A DNA stretch of 64,000 nt, taken from NCBI GenBank assembly GCA_942159475.1, contig OW804100.1, forward strand, positions 6,650,127-6,714,126, in the 5' to 3' direction. The notes beneath the pieces were generated by a model. It searched no databases and had not been told where the DNA came from. It saw only the letters and a program-made list of their open reading frames with translations. Shown here piece after piece: positions 11,951-22,800 of the stretch (position 1 is its first letter; every line of letters starts with the position of its first letter). A program made the translations under genes and the position numbers. Source of the DNA: Sthenelais limicola. Its lineage: Eukaryota > Annelida > Polychaeta > Phyllodocida > Sigalionidae.

Positions 11951-12501
11951 TATATATAAGTGTTTTTATTTCCAAATCATCATACAGTTACATTATCTGC
12001 AGTTATATAGAAAAGGGTCATGTCTCAGTCAATGAACCTATTGCTTTTCCTAGAGTGCCCATAAGCTTTGATACTATTATTACAACTATTCTCTTAACAG
12101 AATGTGCATATTTTAGGTCTTTTCCACTTGTTTGTTCTTTTTCTGGAATTACACTATATCATTAAAATATGGTATACTTGTTACCAACTCTTAATAACTA
12201 TGTACAGTCATTCATTACAATTAAAATTAAAATTTTACATTTTTAGTCATTTCTGTTTTTAGCAACTTAAAAGCTCCTTGTGAATTCCAGGATGGTCACT
12301 TAGCTCCAAGGTAGACCACACCTCCTGATGATAATATACAGCAGATTATTTCTACTTTTCTACGATATATTAATACAAGACTTACAAGCTTGAAACGATA
12401 AATCTATTATTGAGATTTTAAATTATAAACTCTCAATAATGTACAAATGTATATTCGGTTAGATTATTTACTGAAACTTTAATATAATCAGCATTCATAT
12501 T
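11951..12501 (-). other. LINE A 3' UTR and (TA)n tail
   Basis: About 550 bp of AT-rich non-coding sequence follow the RT stop codon. The element ends in a short TATATATATA tail against the E3 LTR, in place of poly(A). Confidence 0.65.
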
Positions 12502-15444
12502 TTAGTCATCTTGAACCATATATTGATTTTTCAGATACAATCTGAAATTAACCAAGTCTTCTACTTGGTGTCCCTCAAAAAATGTATTCTTTTCTGAGTT
12601 CCATAAATAAGATGCCTTATATAAATAGGATCTTTTTATCCTCTCTGTGTGAGGAGTTATTATCTTAAGCATTTTTTTCTTGTTACCTTTATTCGACCTT
12701 AGTTCTCTTTTATTTGATTCAATATTGTCAGCTATTAATGATTTTTTAAAAGCTATCTCTAGAATATGAGCCTCTCTCCTTTTTTCAAGGGGAGGAATAC
12801 CAAGTTCCTTCGATAATTCCACTACATTTGTTCTTTTATCCAAGTATCTTGTTCTTCTAATAATATTATTTTGTAACACTTGTAATTTGTTTAACAAAGC
12901 CTTATTACTAGTTCCGTCATATATTGTGTCCCCAAAATCCATGTGGGGAATCACCATTACTTTATAAAGGTTCAAGAACATTTTCTCAGTAAAAACATGT
13001 CTAGATTTTGAAAGTAGTCTACTCTGATTTTGTATCACATTTATTTTCTTTTTTAGATGAGCTTGAAAATTAAGTTTGGAATCAATTGTCAGTCCTAAGT
13101 ATGTATACTCATCCGTATGGCAAATTTCTTGATCTCCAAATTGATATTTATTTAAATTCCTCGCATTATCTGATCTACCAGAATTAATTTTCATCAATTT
13201 GCATATTCTCAATTTTATTAATTTTACACCACGAATGAATGTTCATGAGGTCAGATTGTAATTCCTCTCCAAGAGTAATATATGAATGATTTACATTGTA
13301 CAGAACCGTATCATCAGCGAATAACTGAATTTTGGATTTAATAGCACATTTATAAATATCATTAACATATATACTGAACATTAAAGGACCAAGGGAGGTT
13401 CCTTGGGGAACACCACAATTTACTCCCTTCTCATGTGATAAAACATTATTCACTAAGACTTTTTGCTTTCTCAAAGATAAATAATTTTCAAACCACCTTA
13501 AAGAGTCATTTTTTATACCATATTTTTCAAGTTTTTGTAGAAGAATGTTATGATTTACGGTATCAAACGCCTTTTTAAAATCTAAAAAGGCCATTTCAAT
13601 ATAATCATTATTATTGATTGCATTATAAATATCAGTAAACATATTATGGTGTGCATCAGCTATGGAAATTCCTGTACGAAAACCAAATTGCTTATTATAC
13701 AGTAAATGATTCTCTTCAAAGTATTTATATAATTGTAGGTGAATACACTTTTCCAATATTTTTGCAGGAAGTACAATTACAGATATAGGCCTGTAGTTCG
13801 ATGCCAAATCTTTCGGACCAGATTTGTAAAGAAGCGTTATAGTAGCCTCTTTAAAAAATTCTGGAATTATACCACTTTCTATGGATTTATTAAACAAATA
13901 TGCTAACTCTGTGGAGAGTGTCATTAAACATTTTTTGAGAATTGATGTAGGCATGTAAGGTATGCCAGAAGATTTCGAATCACTTGATTTCATAAGAAAA
14001 TGAACTATTGTGGACGGACAAATCTTCTCAAATTTAAATTCAACATCACTTGGTACATTTATAGCATTCTCTACATCATATTTACATTTTTCATCTTCAT
14101 CAGGTTCCTCTATTTTAGAGGCTAATATATCACCCACTGAGGCAAAGAAATCATTAAGTAAATTTGGACTATTATCAACTTCAGGATTATTATCCATATT
14201 ACAATTATTACCTTTTTCGTTTCCCTCACTCCTTATTCTAATAATACCATTAGATTTGGATTTTGACGGGTTAATAAGAGGTTGAATAATTTCCCAGAAC
14301 TTCTTGGGATCCTTATAATTCTCCTTTATTTGATTTTTAGTAAATTCATTTTTAGCTTTTATAAGAGTAGAATTCATTTTATTTCTGATTTTCTTAGCTT
14401 CATCCCAGTCCTCACTCTTACCTGACTTCTTTGCCTTTACAAATAGTCTTAGATAAACTTATCATATCTTTACTGTACCACTGGGGTTTGGATTTAACAC
14501 CTCTAAACTCTTTAATGGGACACATCCTATCAAGAAATTTATTTATTCTACCATATATCATATTCCATGCTTCATTCACATCTGTCTCAACATAGGTCAT
14601 CCCAGTTCTCATTTCTTAATATTTCCTGCAATATTTTCATATCCAGGTTCTTTGTATTTCTCGCTTTAAATGAGATTTTTTCATACTTATTTTTACCTTT
14701 CTTCTTGATTACAAATGCAGGAATGTGATCACTGGAATTATCATTAATAGTCCCACAACTCATTATATAATCACTATTCGAATAAACATGATCTAATGTA
14801 GAAGATGATTTCTTGGACGATCTAGTATCTTCCTTTATATATTGTGTCATGTTCAATCCTGAGAAAATATTGAAGAATTCAGTGGTCTTTGATGAACCAA
14901 TATCCACCGATCTCTTATAATCAATGCTAAAATCACCAATAACATATATTTCCTCTTTTCTTCTAATTTCTGAAACTACATGTCTCAAGTATTCATTGGC
15001 TTCATCCAAATCTCCCCCCGGCGGTCTGTAGACATTAACGACCGTTATTCTTTTAATAAATCCTCTCTTACACGATATAACTTGAGCCTCAATATTTGTA
15101 TTAGATATATTAAGGTATTCGTAAGATTTTACATCAATATCCCAGTTGTTTTTAACATAAAGCATTAAACCTCCACCTTTTTTACCTGATTTACGATCCC
15201 CACTCAGTATTTCATAACCTTTAAGGGCTATTTGTTGATCAGGGACATTTTCATTTAACCACGTTTCTTGTAATCCTAATATGTCAACCTTAGATTGAGA
15301 CAAGAAACTATGAACCTTAATAATCTTATTTAGAACACTCCTGACATTCCAGGTAACAATTTTCACCCCTTTAGACTTTCCCAAGTCTTCTATCTCGATT
15401 AAGCCTTTGTTAATCGTATTATTTACATTATTATTACAACCCAT
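12502..15444 (-). pseudogene. LINE A ORF2: AP endonuclease and reverse transcriptase
   Basis: The endonuclease part (15444-14587) has VTWNVRS, LQETW, VYRPPGG, GDFSIDY and SSDHIPAF; the usual Asn of GDFN is Ser here. The reverse transcriptase part (14377-13184) has NYRPISV, LDFKKAFDTV, GVPQGTSLGPL and the catalytic FADD. The C-terminal part (13212-12502) has LQVLQNNIIRRTRYL and a LYKASYLWN block like the LINE at the left window edge. The frame is broken by single-base shifts near 14600, near 14450 and near 13200. The type matches the Jockey/CR1 group: APE endonuclease, no RNase H. The start ATG at 15444 is the first in frame and precedes the endonuclease by about 30 residues. Confidence 0.92.
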
Positions 15445-16105
15445 TAATAATTGTAATTTTAAGTATTTTCTTCCTCTTTTTAGAGGTTCCCCACCTTCGA
15501 AGGAATACTAGGTGGCACCAGTTAGATAAATCTATATACAACATACCTTTGTTCAAAAACTTCAAAAATACAATCAATACGAACAGCATCTCTTTAGGAT
15601 ATATATTGTACCCCATTTTCATCTACTAAGACTATATACTTATCTACAAAGTACAAATCTTTCAATTCTCTATCTATAATTGAAAAATGATTTTCCCTAC
15701 TAGCATCATTTAATCATCATTTAAGCTACATTTATAATCACTCATTGTTTAACTGAACAATGGGAATCACCTTTAGTAATTGATATTTGTTCGACCTAAT
15801 AAAAGCTACTCTGCATTTAACACCAACACATTACACTTTAGGTATTTCAATTTGACGGTTCCAATGTATATTTCGATAAGTAGTCACCTCAACCACTTTA
15901 TGTAATAATCAGAAATAATATTTCTAATCATTTAAAATTCAGTCCACCAAGAGTATGGTCTCAATTAATGTCAATATAGTTTTGATTAAATGTTTATGGA
16001 TATATTTATATATTTCTTCTTCTGTATTGTGATCTGATGACCGATGTGGACTTTTGAATGATGGATAGAAGAGTTGAGTAGAGGAGAGTCAATATATCAT
16101 CTCAT
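15445..16105 (-). other. LINE A spacer between SGNH ORF and ORF2
   Basis: About 660 bp with no protein-like frame in the element's direction beyond short open stretches. It may be a true spacer or further foreign sequence. Confidence 0.35.
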
Positions 16106-16179
16106 ATTGTTAGTATCTATGAGCCTTAATTATTATAATATTAATATTATAATAATTAAGGCTCATAGATACTAACAAT
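16106..16179. repeat. 74-bp perfect palindrome
   Basis: Two 37-base arms meet with no spacer at 16142/16143. The left arm starts ATTGTTAGTATCTATGAGCC and ends TTATTATAATATT; the right arm is its exact reverse complement. It can form a long hairpin or cruciform. It lies just downstream of the SGNH-like ORF inside LINE A. It could be a tiny foldback insertion or a snap-back product of target-primed reverse transcription. Both are inference. Confidence 0.95.
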
Positions 16180-16266
16180 AAAGTAGTGGTAAAGTAGTGA
16201 CCGAGAAATATCAAACCACATTCTGAAAACGCTAGTTATCAATAACTCGGCCTCTACCCACTTACT

Positions 16267-16977
16267 TTATGACATATTGTCAAGAATAATATTATACGAT
16301 TTCAGGAGTTGAAGTCCAATCTTTTCCTTGAGTTCCTCACCCAAGTGGCACCCATCTTCAGATAACTGCGAGTAGAATGTGGTGTATTTGGCTTCAGTGT
16401 CCTCTTTCTTCTTCCTCTTTGGTTTACACCTGTGTACAAACTGGGCAATGTGTGATGATGGTATCCCAGCTACATTGTTCGTCTCACGAGCTATCGAATT
16501 AAATAAAAATATGCGATTATTTAATTCCTTTTGAACGTGGAATGGATATTTGTCAGCAGTTGTACCTTTTAAATTACCCAGGAAAGTGTTATATGTGTTA
16601 ATATCTATGCCTATTGTAGTAGCAATGGACACTAAGGGTGTCGGTAGGTTGGGAGGCAACAACTCTGTCAAGAGAGCTCTCACTTCTGCTATTTCTGACC
16701 TTATATTTTCTTCGAATAATATAATGTTTTCATGTTGAAGAGAGATTTGACACTTATCGTTGAATTTGTCCCTTTTAGTAATAGAACATATTCCAGCCGC
16801 CATGATTATAATCCTTGGCCGAGTGAGATATAACGTGCGGCGGGCCTCAGTTGCTAGTCTTAATGGCGTGGCGCCACCTATGGAAACAACCTTCAACCTT
16901 AGGCTCGGACATTGTCGATGTATAATTTGGTAGATTCCTCTTCCACGGGAGTCCATAAGGACCAACAAGTCCGTCAT
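16267..16977 (-). CDS. SGNH/GDSL-hydrolase-like ORF of LINE A
   Basis: This intact 236-codon frame starts at an ATG at 16977. Its N-terminus LLVLMDSRGRGI matches SGNH block I (GDS is MDS here). Then come a VVSIGGATPLRL block, RPRIIIMAAGICSI (block III-like) and near the C-terminus EDGCHLGEEL, which carries the D-x-x-H of block V. A basic stretch KPKRKKK lies at about residue 187. SGNH-like esterase domains are known in the first ORF of some LINEs. Here it is a separate frame: an in-frame stop lies 12 bases before the ATG, and another frame ends in a TGA that overlaps this ATG as ATGA. Catalysis is unproven because the block I Gly is replaced. Confidence 0.7.
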   Translation of the reverse strand: MTDLLVLMDSRGRGIYQIIHRQCPSLRLKVVSIGGATPLRLATEARRTLYLTRPRIIIMAAGICSITKRDKFNDKCQISLQHENIILFEENIRSEIAEVRALLTELLPPNLPTPLVSIATTIGIDINTYNTFLGNLKGTTADKYPFHVQKELNNRIFLFNSIARETNNVAGIPSSHIAQFVHRCKPKRKKKEDTEAKYTTFYSQLSEDGCHLGEELKEKIGLQLLKSYNIILDNMS

Positions 16978-17357
16978 TGTTGAGATTTAGCGGCCGCCAT
17001 CTTTGGTTTCAATTTCAAATTCAATTTCAAACATTCTTTATTGTCTTTTTTGGTACAAAACAATATTGGTTATCCAATTCTGGCGTGCCAGATCTTCCTA
17101 TGGGTGCCGTTACACTATTTCGTTTCAGGGACAAGTGTTTACAAGTTGAAAGAATCCCGGACGACAGTATACTCAGATTAAAAATTAATGATGATAATAA
17201 AGTATATTAAAACTATTACAGATACATGTATACAGTAGTAGTAGTTGTGATAGGGCAAGGGACATACATTTCAAGTAACTAGAATTTTTACAAGAATTCA
17301 AAGGTTTACTAGCATATTAACTAGTTGATTCATATGTTTGGCATCTATAAATATATA

Positions 17358-17782
17358 TGTAGGGGGTCCGCCACCCGGAATACAGCGAGGCTGTCGACTA
17401 TCGCCAATCACCATCCAGGCTACGACAGCGGGGGCACTTCTACCAGCGCCGGAGACGACTACCACCAGTTCCGGCCAGTTCCGTCAGGGGGCGACATACG
17501 ACCACCGTGCAGACGACACTGCAGACACCCTCCGACGGACGGTAGGCGGAGGATACTACTACCTCCGCAAGGGGATCCAGGCTTCGCTTAACACTACGGA
17601 CTCGAGCCGCGCCGCGGACCGAGATACTTCTGTTGTTCAAATTAAGCACCCTTGCTTCAGTAACAATACCTTTGTAACTGTATACCTTTGGGAAATAAAC
17701 CAGGTTCAAACGAATCTCCTCGTATTCGTGATTCTTTACGGAATTTCGTAACCTCGCGCCCACGAATCTGCGGTTCACTACA
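17358..17782 (+). repeat. E2 5' LTR (425 bp)
   Basis: Begins TGTAGGGGGTCCGCC and ends CGGTTCACTACA. The only difference from 29061-29485 that I found is G/A in CCGTCAGGG(G/A)GCGAC. An AATAAA signal lies at 17695. No TATA box is obvious inside the LTR. Confidence 0.97.
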
Positions 17783-17783
17783 T

Positions 17784-17797
17784 TGGTGCCGTGAGCC
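17784..17797 (+). other. E2 primer-binding site
   Basis: TGGTGCCGTGAGCC lies one base inside the LTR. E3 has TGGTGCCGTGACC in the same position, so both families probably use the same tRNA primer. I do not assign the tRNA. Confidence 0.75.
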
Positions 17798-17850
17798 TAG
17801 GGCCGAGTAGGGAAGTTCCCGAAAGGATCCCCGATGCTGAGAGTCAGACA

Positions 17851-18270
17851 ATGACTCTTGGCGACGAGGAAGCAGCCAAGGCCGCGGCCAAGGCTGAAGC
17901 CGAGCAGCGAGCATGCGAGGCTCTCGCTCAGATGTTAACGAGACGTCAGGGCGATGCGCAAAATTTTGCGAACGACTCATTTGCTCAACTAGAGCAAGTA
18001 GTTGCACACATAGACAATATGCGTGCCAACGGATTGATTGTCAATCCGGACACACAAAGCTTGGTTGAGAAACTAATAGCTATTGTTTTAGGGTTGCGCT
18101 CGTGTTACAACGAGGACAATCTTCGCAAGCTCGTAGAGCGTGCGGGTTTCAGCGTCGAAACAGGTGAGGCGGATGGGTCGGAGCTTTCCGATGTTAAGCC
18201 GCCGGAAACCGTCAAAACTGCAGTCCCGCTGGGACAGAGCGATGACGCGAAGGTCATGATGGCCAGTTGA
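17851..18270 (+). CDS. E2 ORF1: N-terminal Gag-like protein
   Basis: This frame runs from the first in-frame ATG at 17851 to TGA at 18268-18270 (139 aa). It is open further upstream to the primer site, but with no earlier ATG in frame. The protein is helical and Ala/Glu-rich at the N-terminus (EEAAKAAAKAEAEQRA), followed by FAQLEQVVAHIDNMRANG. I recognise no named domain. By position it would be the matrix-like part of Gag. The next frame (Gag capsid) lies in -1 and has no ATG near its opening, so the two are either joined by frameshifting or read by reinitiation at ATG 18363. Confidence 0.75.
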   Translation: MTLGDEEAAKAAAKAEAEQRACEALAQMLTRRQGDAQNFANDSFAQLEQVVAHIDNMRANGLIVNPDTQSLVEKLIAIVLGLRSCYNEDNLRKLVERAGFSVETGEADGSELSDVKPPETVKTAVPLGQSDDAKVMMAS

Positions 18271-19883
18271 CTACCGTTCTTTGTTCTTACGACAAGACGG
18301 GAGAACCACCAGGCGAAATCGCTGAAGGTGAAATTCGAGGAACACTCGACTTACTGTGGGTAATGCACGAACAACTTCCGTTGAAGCGTGTGCAGCGGCT
18401 GTATCGTGGTCTACACGAACATGCGGTTTGCCCTCAATATCTGATCGATATGTTGGATCGGAGATATCCTGCGATTCTGCCTCAAGGTAGCCCGGATCCG
18501 CGAGTGCAACAGCCTTCGCAGAATACGGACAGCACGGAAATGCGAGCCCAGGGCTTGCCTAGCACTCCGGTAGGTTTTAAGACTGCAGGAAGAAGAGTCG
18601 ACTTCGTAGAGTCGTCTCCTTCGGACAATGGCCTCAACTACTCGTTGACTAATGTTTCGATTCCATTGTTGGACAACGATGTACAGGCCAAACAGGGTTT
18701 GTCAACTGGTCACGAACCAGACTACCGTTCGACGGGACCAACGAGCACTACTAAGTGTAGGCGTTCGATGATGCCCGAAATGGAAGCTAGTGTTGTGTAT
18801 TACGAAGACCGCCCTGCGGAAGTTCGTTTATACGGATCAACGGGCAAGGGAGAAAATCCTAAACCTAAAAATCTCAAACCTTTTCGCAATGGGGAGGATT
18901 GGGAAGAGTATCTCGCATCTGCGATAAACTATGCCGAACTTTGCGGTTGGCAGGAGGAAACGCTGATGCGCGAACTCATTATGGCGACTTCACGACATGT
19001 GAACCAGTCTACTTGGGGAAATTCTAGGTCCCTAACGTTAAGTGACGTTGTGACGAGGCTTCGTGTCATATTGGACACAAAGACCGAAGAACAACGCCAG
19101 GAGGAATACCGCAAGCGTGTTCAACAACCTGGCGAATCACTTCAACACTATGGTGAGGCTCTGCTGACCTTGTGCAAACGTGCGTACGAGGGACAATACC
19201 TTGAACATATGAAGAAGGAGTCTATCCGAATCTTCTGCACGGGCTTAGAAGACAAATTTCTGGGCATGTGGGTGCAAACTAATCGCCCAAAGTCTATGCA
19301 AGATTGCGTAGATCTCGCAACAGATTTCGTGCGAGCAGGTGGCCCGGAAGCATATCAGCGCGTCTTGGGTTCCACGCCGGGACAGTCCTCTAAATTTAAA
19401 GCTAGGGGATATAAGTTCTACGGACAGAGAAAGGACAAGGAGCGGAAGGCTTCTTACGCGGCTGCGGAAGCAGAAGCGCAGTCCGACTCTGACTCGTCAG
19501 CGGACGAGACTTCGGGGGCGTCTACAGGGACCGAAGTCCCGGATTCTGATTCGGAATCGGAGTTAATAGCCGATTTCGCGGCCTTCCAGGCTATGCGGAA
19601 GGACGTGCGAAAGGATGACAGTAAAAAGTCAGACCGTAGCACCAAAAAGGCTTGGGATAAAACCAAGACTTTGTCCAAATCTTCCAAGAAGATAGTCACG
19701 AAAACTGACTACAGGAAGAAGGACACGAAAGCGACTCGTCCAGAGCCAGCTTGTTGGCTTTGTGGGAAAACTACCCACCTGCAAGCCAGTTGTCAATACC
19801 TGAAAAAGTTTCGCGCTTTCGTCGCGAAAGAAAATGGTGACGACTCAAATTCCCTGGAAGATAAATCAACTAAGGGAAATTGA
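18246..19883 (+). CDS. E2 ORF2: Gag capsid and nucleocapsid
   Basis: The frame opens at 18246 (after a TGA) and ends at TGA 19881-19883; its first ATG is 18363. It encodes a retrotransposon capsid domain (LKPFRNGEDWEEYLASAINY; then RKRVQQPGESLQHYGEALLT, the Q..GES..Y motif) and, near residue 496 counted from 18267, a CCHC knuckle CWLCGKTTHLQASC. Between them lies an acidic Ser/Asp-rich segment (DSDSSADETSG). Pol follows in the -1 frame. This Gag would package the RNA in cytoplasmic particles. Confidence 0.93.
   Translation, partial: REGHDGQLTTVLCSYDKTGEPPGEIAEGEIRGTLDLLWVMHEQLPLKRVQRLYRGLHEHAVCPQYLIDMLDRRYPAILPQGSPDPRVQQPSQNTDSTEMRAQGLPSTPVGFKTAGRRVDFVESSPSDNGLNYSLTNVSIPLLDNDVQAKQGLSTGHEPDYRSTGPTSTTKCRRSMMPEMEASVVYYEDRPAEVRLYGSTGKGENPKPKNLKPFRNGEDWEEYLASAINYAELCGWQEETLMRELIMATSRHVNQSTWGNSRSLTLSDVVTRLRVILDTKTEEQRQEEYRKRVQQPGESLQHYGEALLTLCKRAYEGQYLEHMKKESIRIFCTGLEDKFLGMWVQTNRPKSMQDCVDLATDFVRAGGPEAYQRVLGSTPGQSSKFKARGYKFYGQRKDKERKASYAAAEAEAQSDSDSSADETSGASTGTEVPDSDSESELIADFAAFQAMRKDVRKDDSKKSDRSTKKAWDKTKTLSKSSKKIVTKTDYRKKDTKATRPEPACWLCGKTTHLQASCQYLKKFRAFVAKENGDDSNSLEDKSTKGN
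19874..19880 (+). promoter_or_regulatory. Putative -1 ribosomal frameshift site GGGAAAT
   Basis: In the Gag frame the bases read G GGA AAT followed directly by the stop TGA. This fits the X XXY YYZ rule for tandem slippage, and the -1 frame it leads into is Pol, which opens exactly at 19874 after a TAA. The pattern and position both fit. A downstream RNA structure was not computed. Confidence 0.7.
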
Positions 19884-22800
19884 CGTGGGTCTCGCAAGGA
19901 AGCGGTGACGAGACCCGCAAGTTCGACGGAACTCGTGACGGGAGGGGGAACCCTTCCGTAGCCCGCTCGGGCAAAAGACCTCCAGAAGGGTCGTACAATC
20001 TGGGGAGGTCAGGTAGGCAGGCAGAACGAAACAAGGAGGAAACTGGGGTGATGGAGGGTGAGGACCCGACAAGGCCCGCAGACACGAAACCTTGGTCTAA
20101 GGAGTCGGTTAGTAGCGTTCGAGCCATTCCACGCGATCGTGGAATGTGTTTGGACGGCCGCTATACTGACGCTGGCACGGCGCTGCTCGCGGTTAGCTCT
20201 ACCGTGGGTGGGGAACGCTGTGTCAAGAATTTGACTAGTTCTGCGGCCAGCCGGGATCTCTCTATTCCTATCGACGTGGTAGCGATAGTGGATAGATGGT
20301 ACGTACCCGTCACAGTGGGTACTAGGCGAGGAGAATTTTTATACGACACAGGTGCAACTACCTCACTAGTGTCTAAACAATTCTATGAATCGCTAGCTCG
20401 CAAGCCCGACCTGCTCGCTTCGCGGGTTCGGGTAAAACCACTTGCGGGTGGTACTCCAGTGACGATGGGGTATGCGGTCTTTGACTTTGAGATCGCAGGG
20501 CGTTCGTATCCGAATGCCTGTCTCGTAGTCGATGGTCTAGGCGGCGGGGAGGAGGCCGTGCTGGGCCAAGACTTCATGTGGCGCTATGATACTAGCATGA
20601 CGGGGCCTGGGAAGATGCTCTTGGAAGGAGGCAAGAATCACGTATTCTGTCGGCGGAAAGGAGCGATATCGACTGCATTCCTACGAGAGGATGTGCGGTT
20701 GGCCGCGTTCGAGGTAAAGGTCGCGTCTGTGGACGTGTCCCTACCCGAGAACGACGTGGGCTATATCATGGAGTCAGATGTAGGGTTACAAGTAGACGGT
20801 CTCGTGGAGGGTTGCGATACATATGTATCGTCTGCTCACTGCCACGAGCTTCCTATTATGAATCCAACGGGACTTGCAATAGTCATGCCACGCGGGACGC
20901 CCGTGGCATCCGCTTATGAGGTAGCGGCAAACTTCACGGGTGACTATTCGCATCTGGCGGATGCAAGAGCAGAATCCGTGAACGGGTCCAGCACGGGGGG
21001 TAAGCGAAAGCTGACCTCCGATAGCTGTTCAATTACTAGCATCCCTGAACTGGAATCTATCATAGAGGGCGCTGAAGTAGCGGATACTGAAACCTTGAAA
21101 GAGGTGCGCGAGTTGGTATACGCGAAAAAGCGGGTGTTCAGATTGCAAGGTGAACAATTGGGGTTTACGAACAGGGTTCTACACTCCATCGACACGGGTG
21201 ACACTAAGCCTATAAAGTTACCTTTTCGTCGAGTTCCCTTGGCAAAACAGGAGGCTCTGGACTCCCAGGTCAGTAAAATGCTAGCGGAGGATAAGATCGA
21301 GGAGGGAAACAGCCCGTGGGCCTTCCCCACGGTTCTTGTTCCGAAACCGGATGGTTCAACTAGGGTTTGCGTTGATTTCAGGAGACTGAACAATGTGACA
21401 CGAAAAGACTCGTACCCACTACCGCGGATAGACGACTGTCTAGAAGCGCTTGGTGGCAATGCGTGGTTTTGTACTCTAGATCTGGAGAGTGGCTATTGGC
21501 AAATAGCCATGGATCCGGACAGTAAAGAGAAAACGGCTTTCACTACTTCCACGGGGTTATACCAGTTTAAGGTGATGCCGTTTGGTCTTTGCAACGCCCC
21601 GGCCACGTTTCAGAAAATGATGACGGAGGTTCTCCGGGGGCTTAATGGCAAGATCTGCGTCGTCTATCTAGACGATGTGATCATTTATGGTGCAACTATC
21701 CATGATGCGATTACGAACACGGGGTTAGTGTTTGATAGGTTGATGGCGTACGGCCTTAAGTTGAAACCGAAAAAGTGTCGCCTCTTTCGTAAAGAGGTAC
21801 AGTACTTGGGTCGCATCGTATCTAAGGAGGGGATACGGGCGGATCCGGAGAAGACGCGAGCGGTTGTAACTTGGCCTATTCCGTTGACAGTGAAGGACAT
21901 CAGATCATTTCTGGGCTTCGCTTCATATTACCGTCAGTTCATTCCGAGTTTTAATGATCTCGTGCGGCCATTGCAGGAAACTGCAACAGCCGGGCAAAAG
22001 GTACTACGGTATAAGCTTACTTGGAATAGTGAGCTCGATGATGCATTCGAGGCTACGAAGAAAGCCTTGCTGTCCACGTCCGTCTTGGCGTATCCACGAG
22101 CGTCTGGCCAGTTTATTCTGGATACGGATGCGAGTGGTACGGCCATGGGGGCGGTCCTATCGCAGGTTCAGGACGAGCAAGAGCGGGTGATCGCATACGC
22201 CAGTAATTCGCTCTCGAAATCGCAGAAAAACTACTGTACTACGTACAGGGAGCTGCTAGCGGTCGTATATTATGTGCGGAAATTCAAACATTATTTATAC
22301 GGCGCAGACTTCATAGTCCGTACGGACCACTCGTCTCTTACGTGGCTTATGACCTTCAAGGAACCAGAAAATATGCTGGCTCGTTGGTTGCTGGACTTAC
22401 AGCAGTACGGGGTTACTAACAAAGGGGTTATTCAACACCGCCCGGGCAAGAAGCATGAAAATGCGGACGGCCTCTCTCGTAGACCCTACAGTCGTTGTAA
22501 ACGTACAGATTGCGATGATTGTGGGGCACACGAAGCCGCTATAGCTAGTTTCGTGGGGGAGGGGAAAGGCACGGACGACAATCTTGTATCTGTAAACCAG
22601 ACTATCCGTGAGCAACAGCGCACGGACGATACTATCAATCGTATCATGGGTTTCCTGGAAAAGAACCGGGAACCCGCAAATCTGACTAGTGAAAGTGATG
22701 AATTCAGAACAATCTGGAGTCACAAGACGGATTTGTGTTTAGAAGAAGGGGTACTCACTTTCAAGTGGAGAAAACCTTCGACTGGACATGTTTTCCCAAG

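Noticed and set aside
16267..16977. SGNH-like frame as an independent host gene
   Set aside because: It lies between LINE A parts on the same strand, without introns or host-type flanks; element-borne is simpler.
17440..17778. 112-codon antisense frame in the E2 LTR, present in both LTRs
   Set aside because: The two LTRs are copies of one sequence, so the repeat is no evidence of coding. No motif, and no LTR-antisense product expected.
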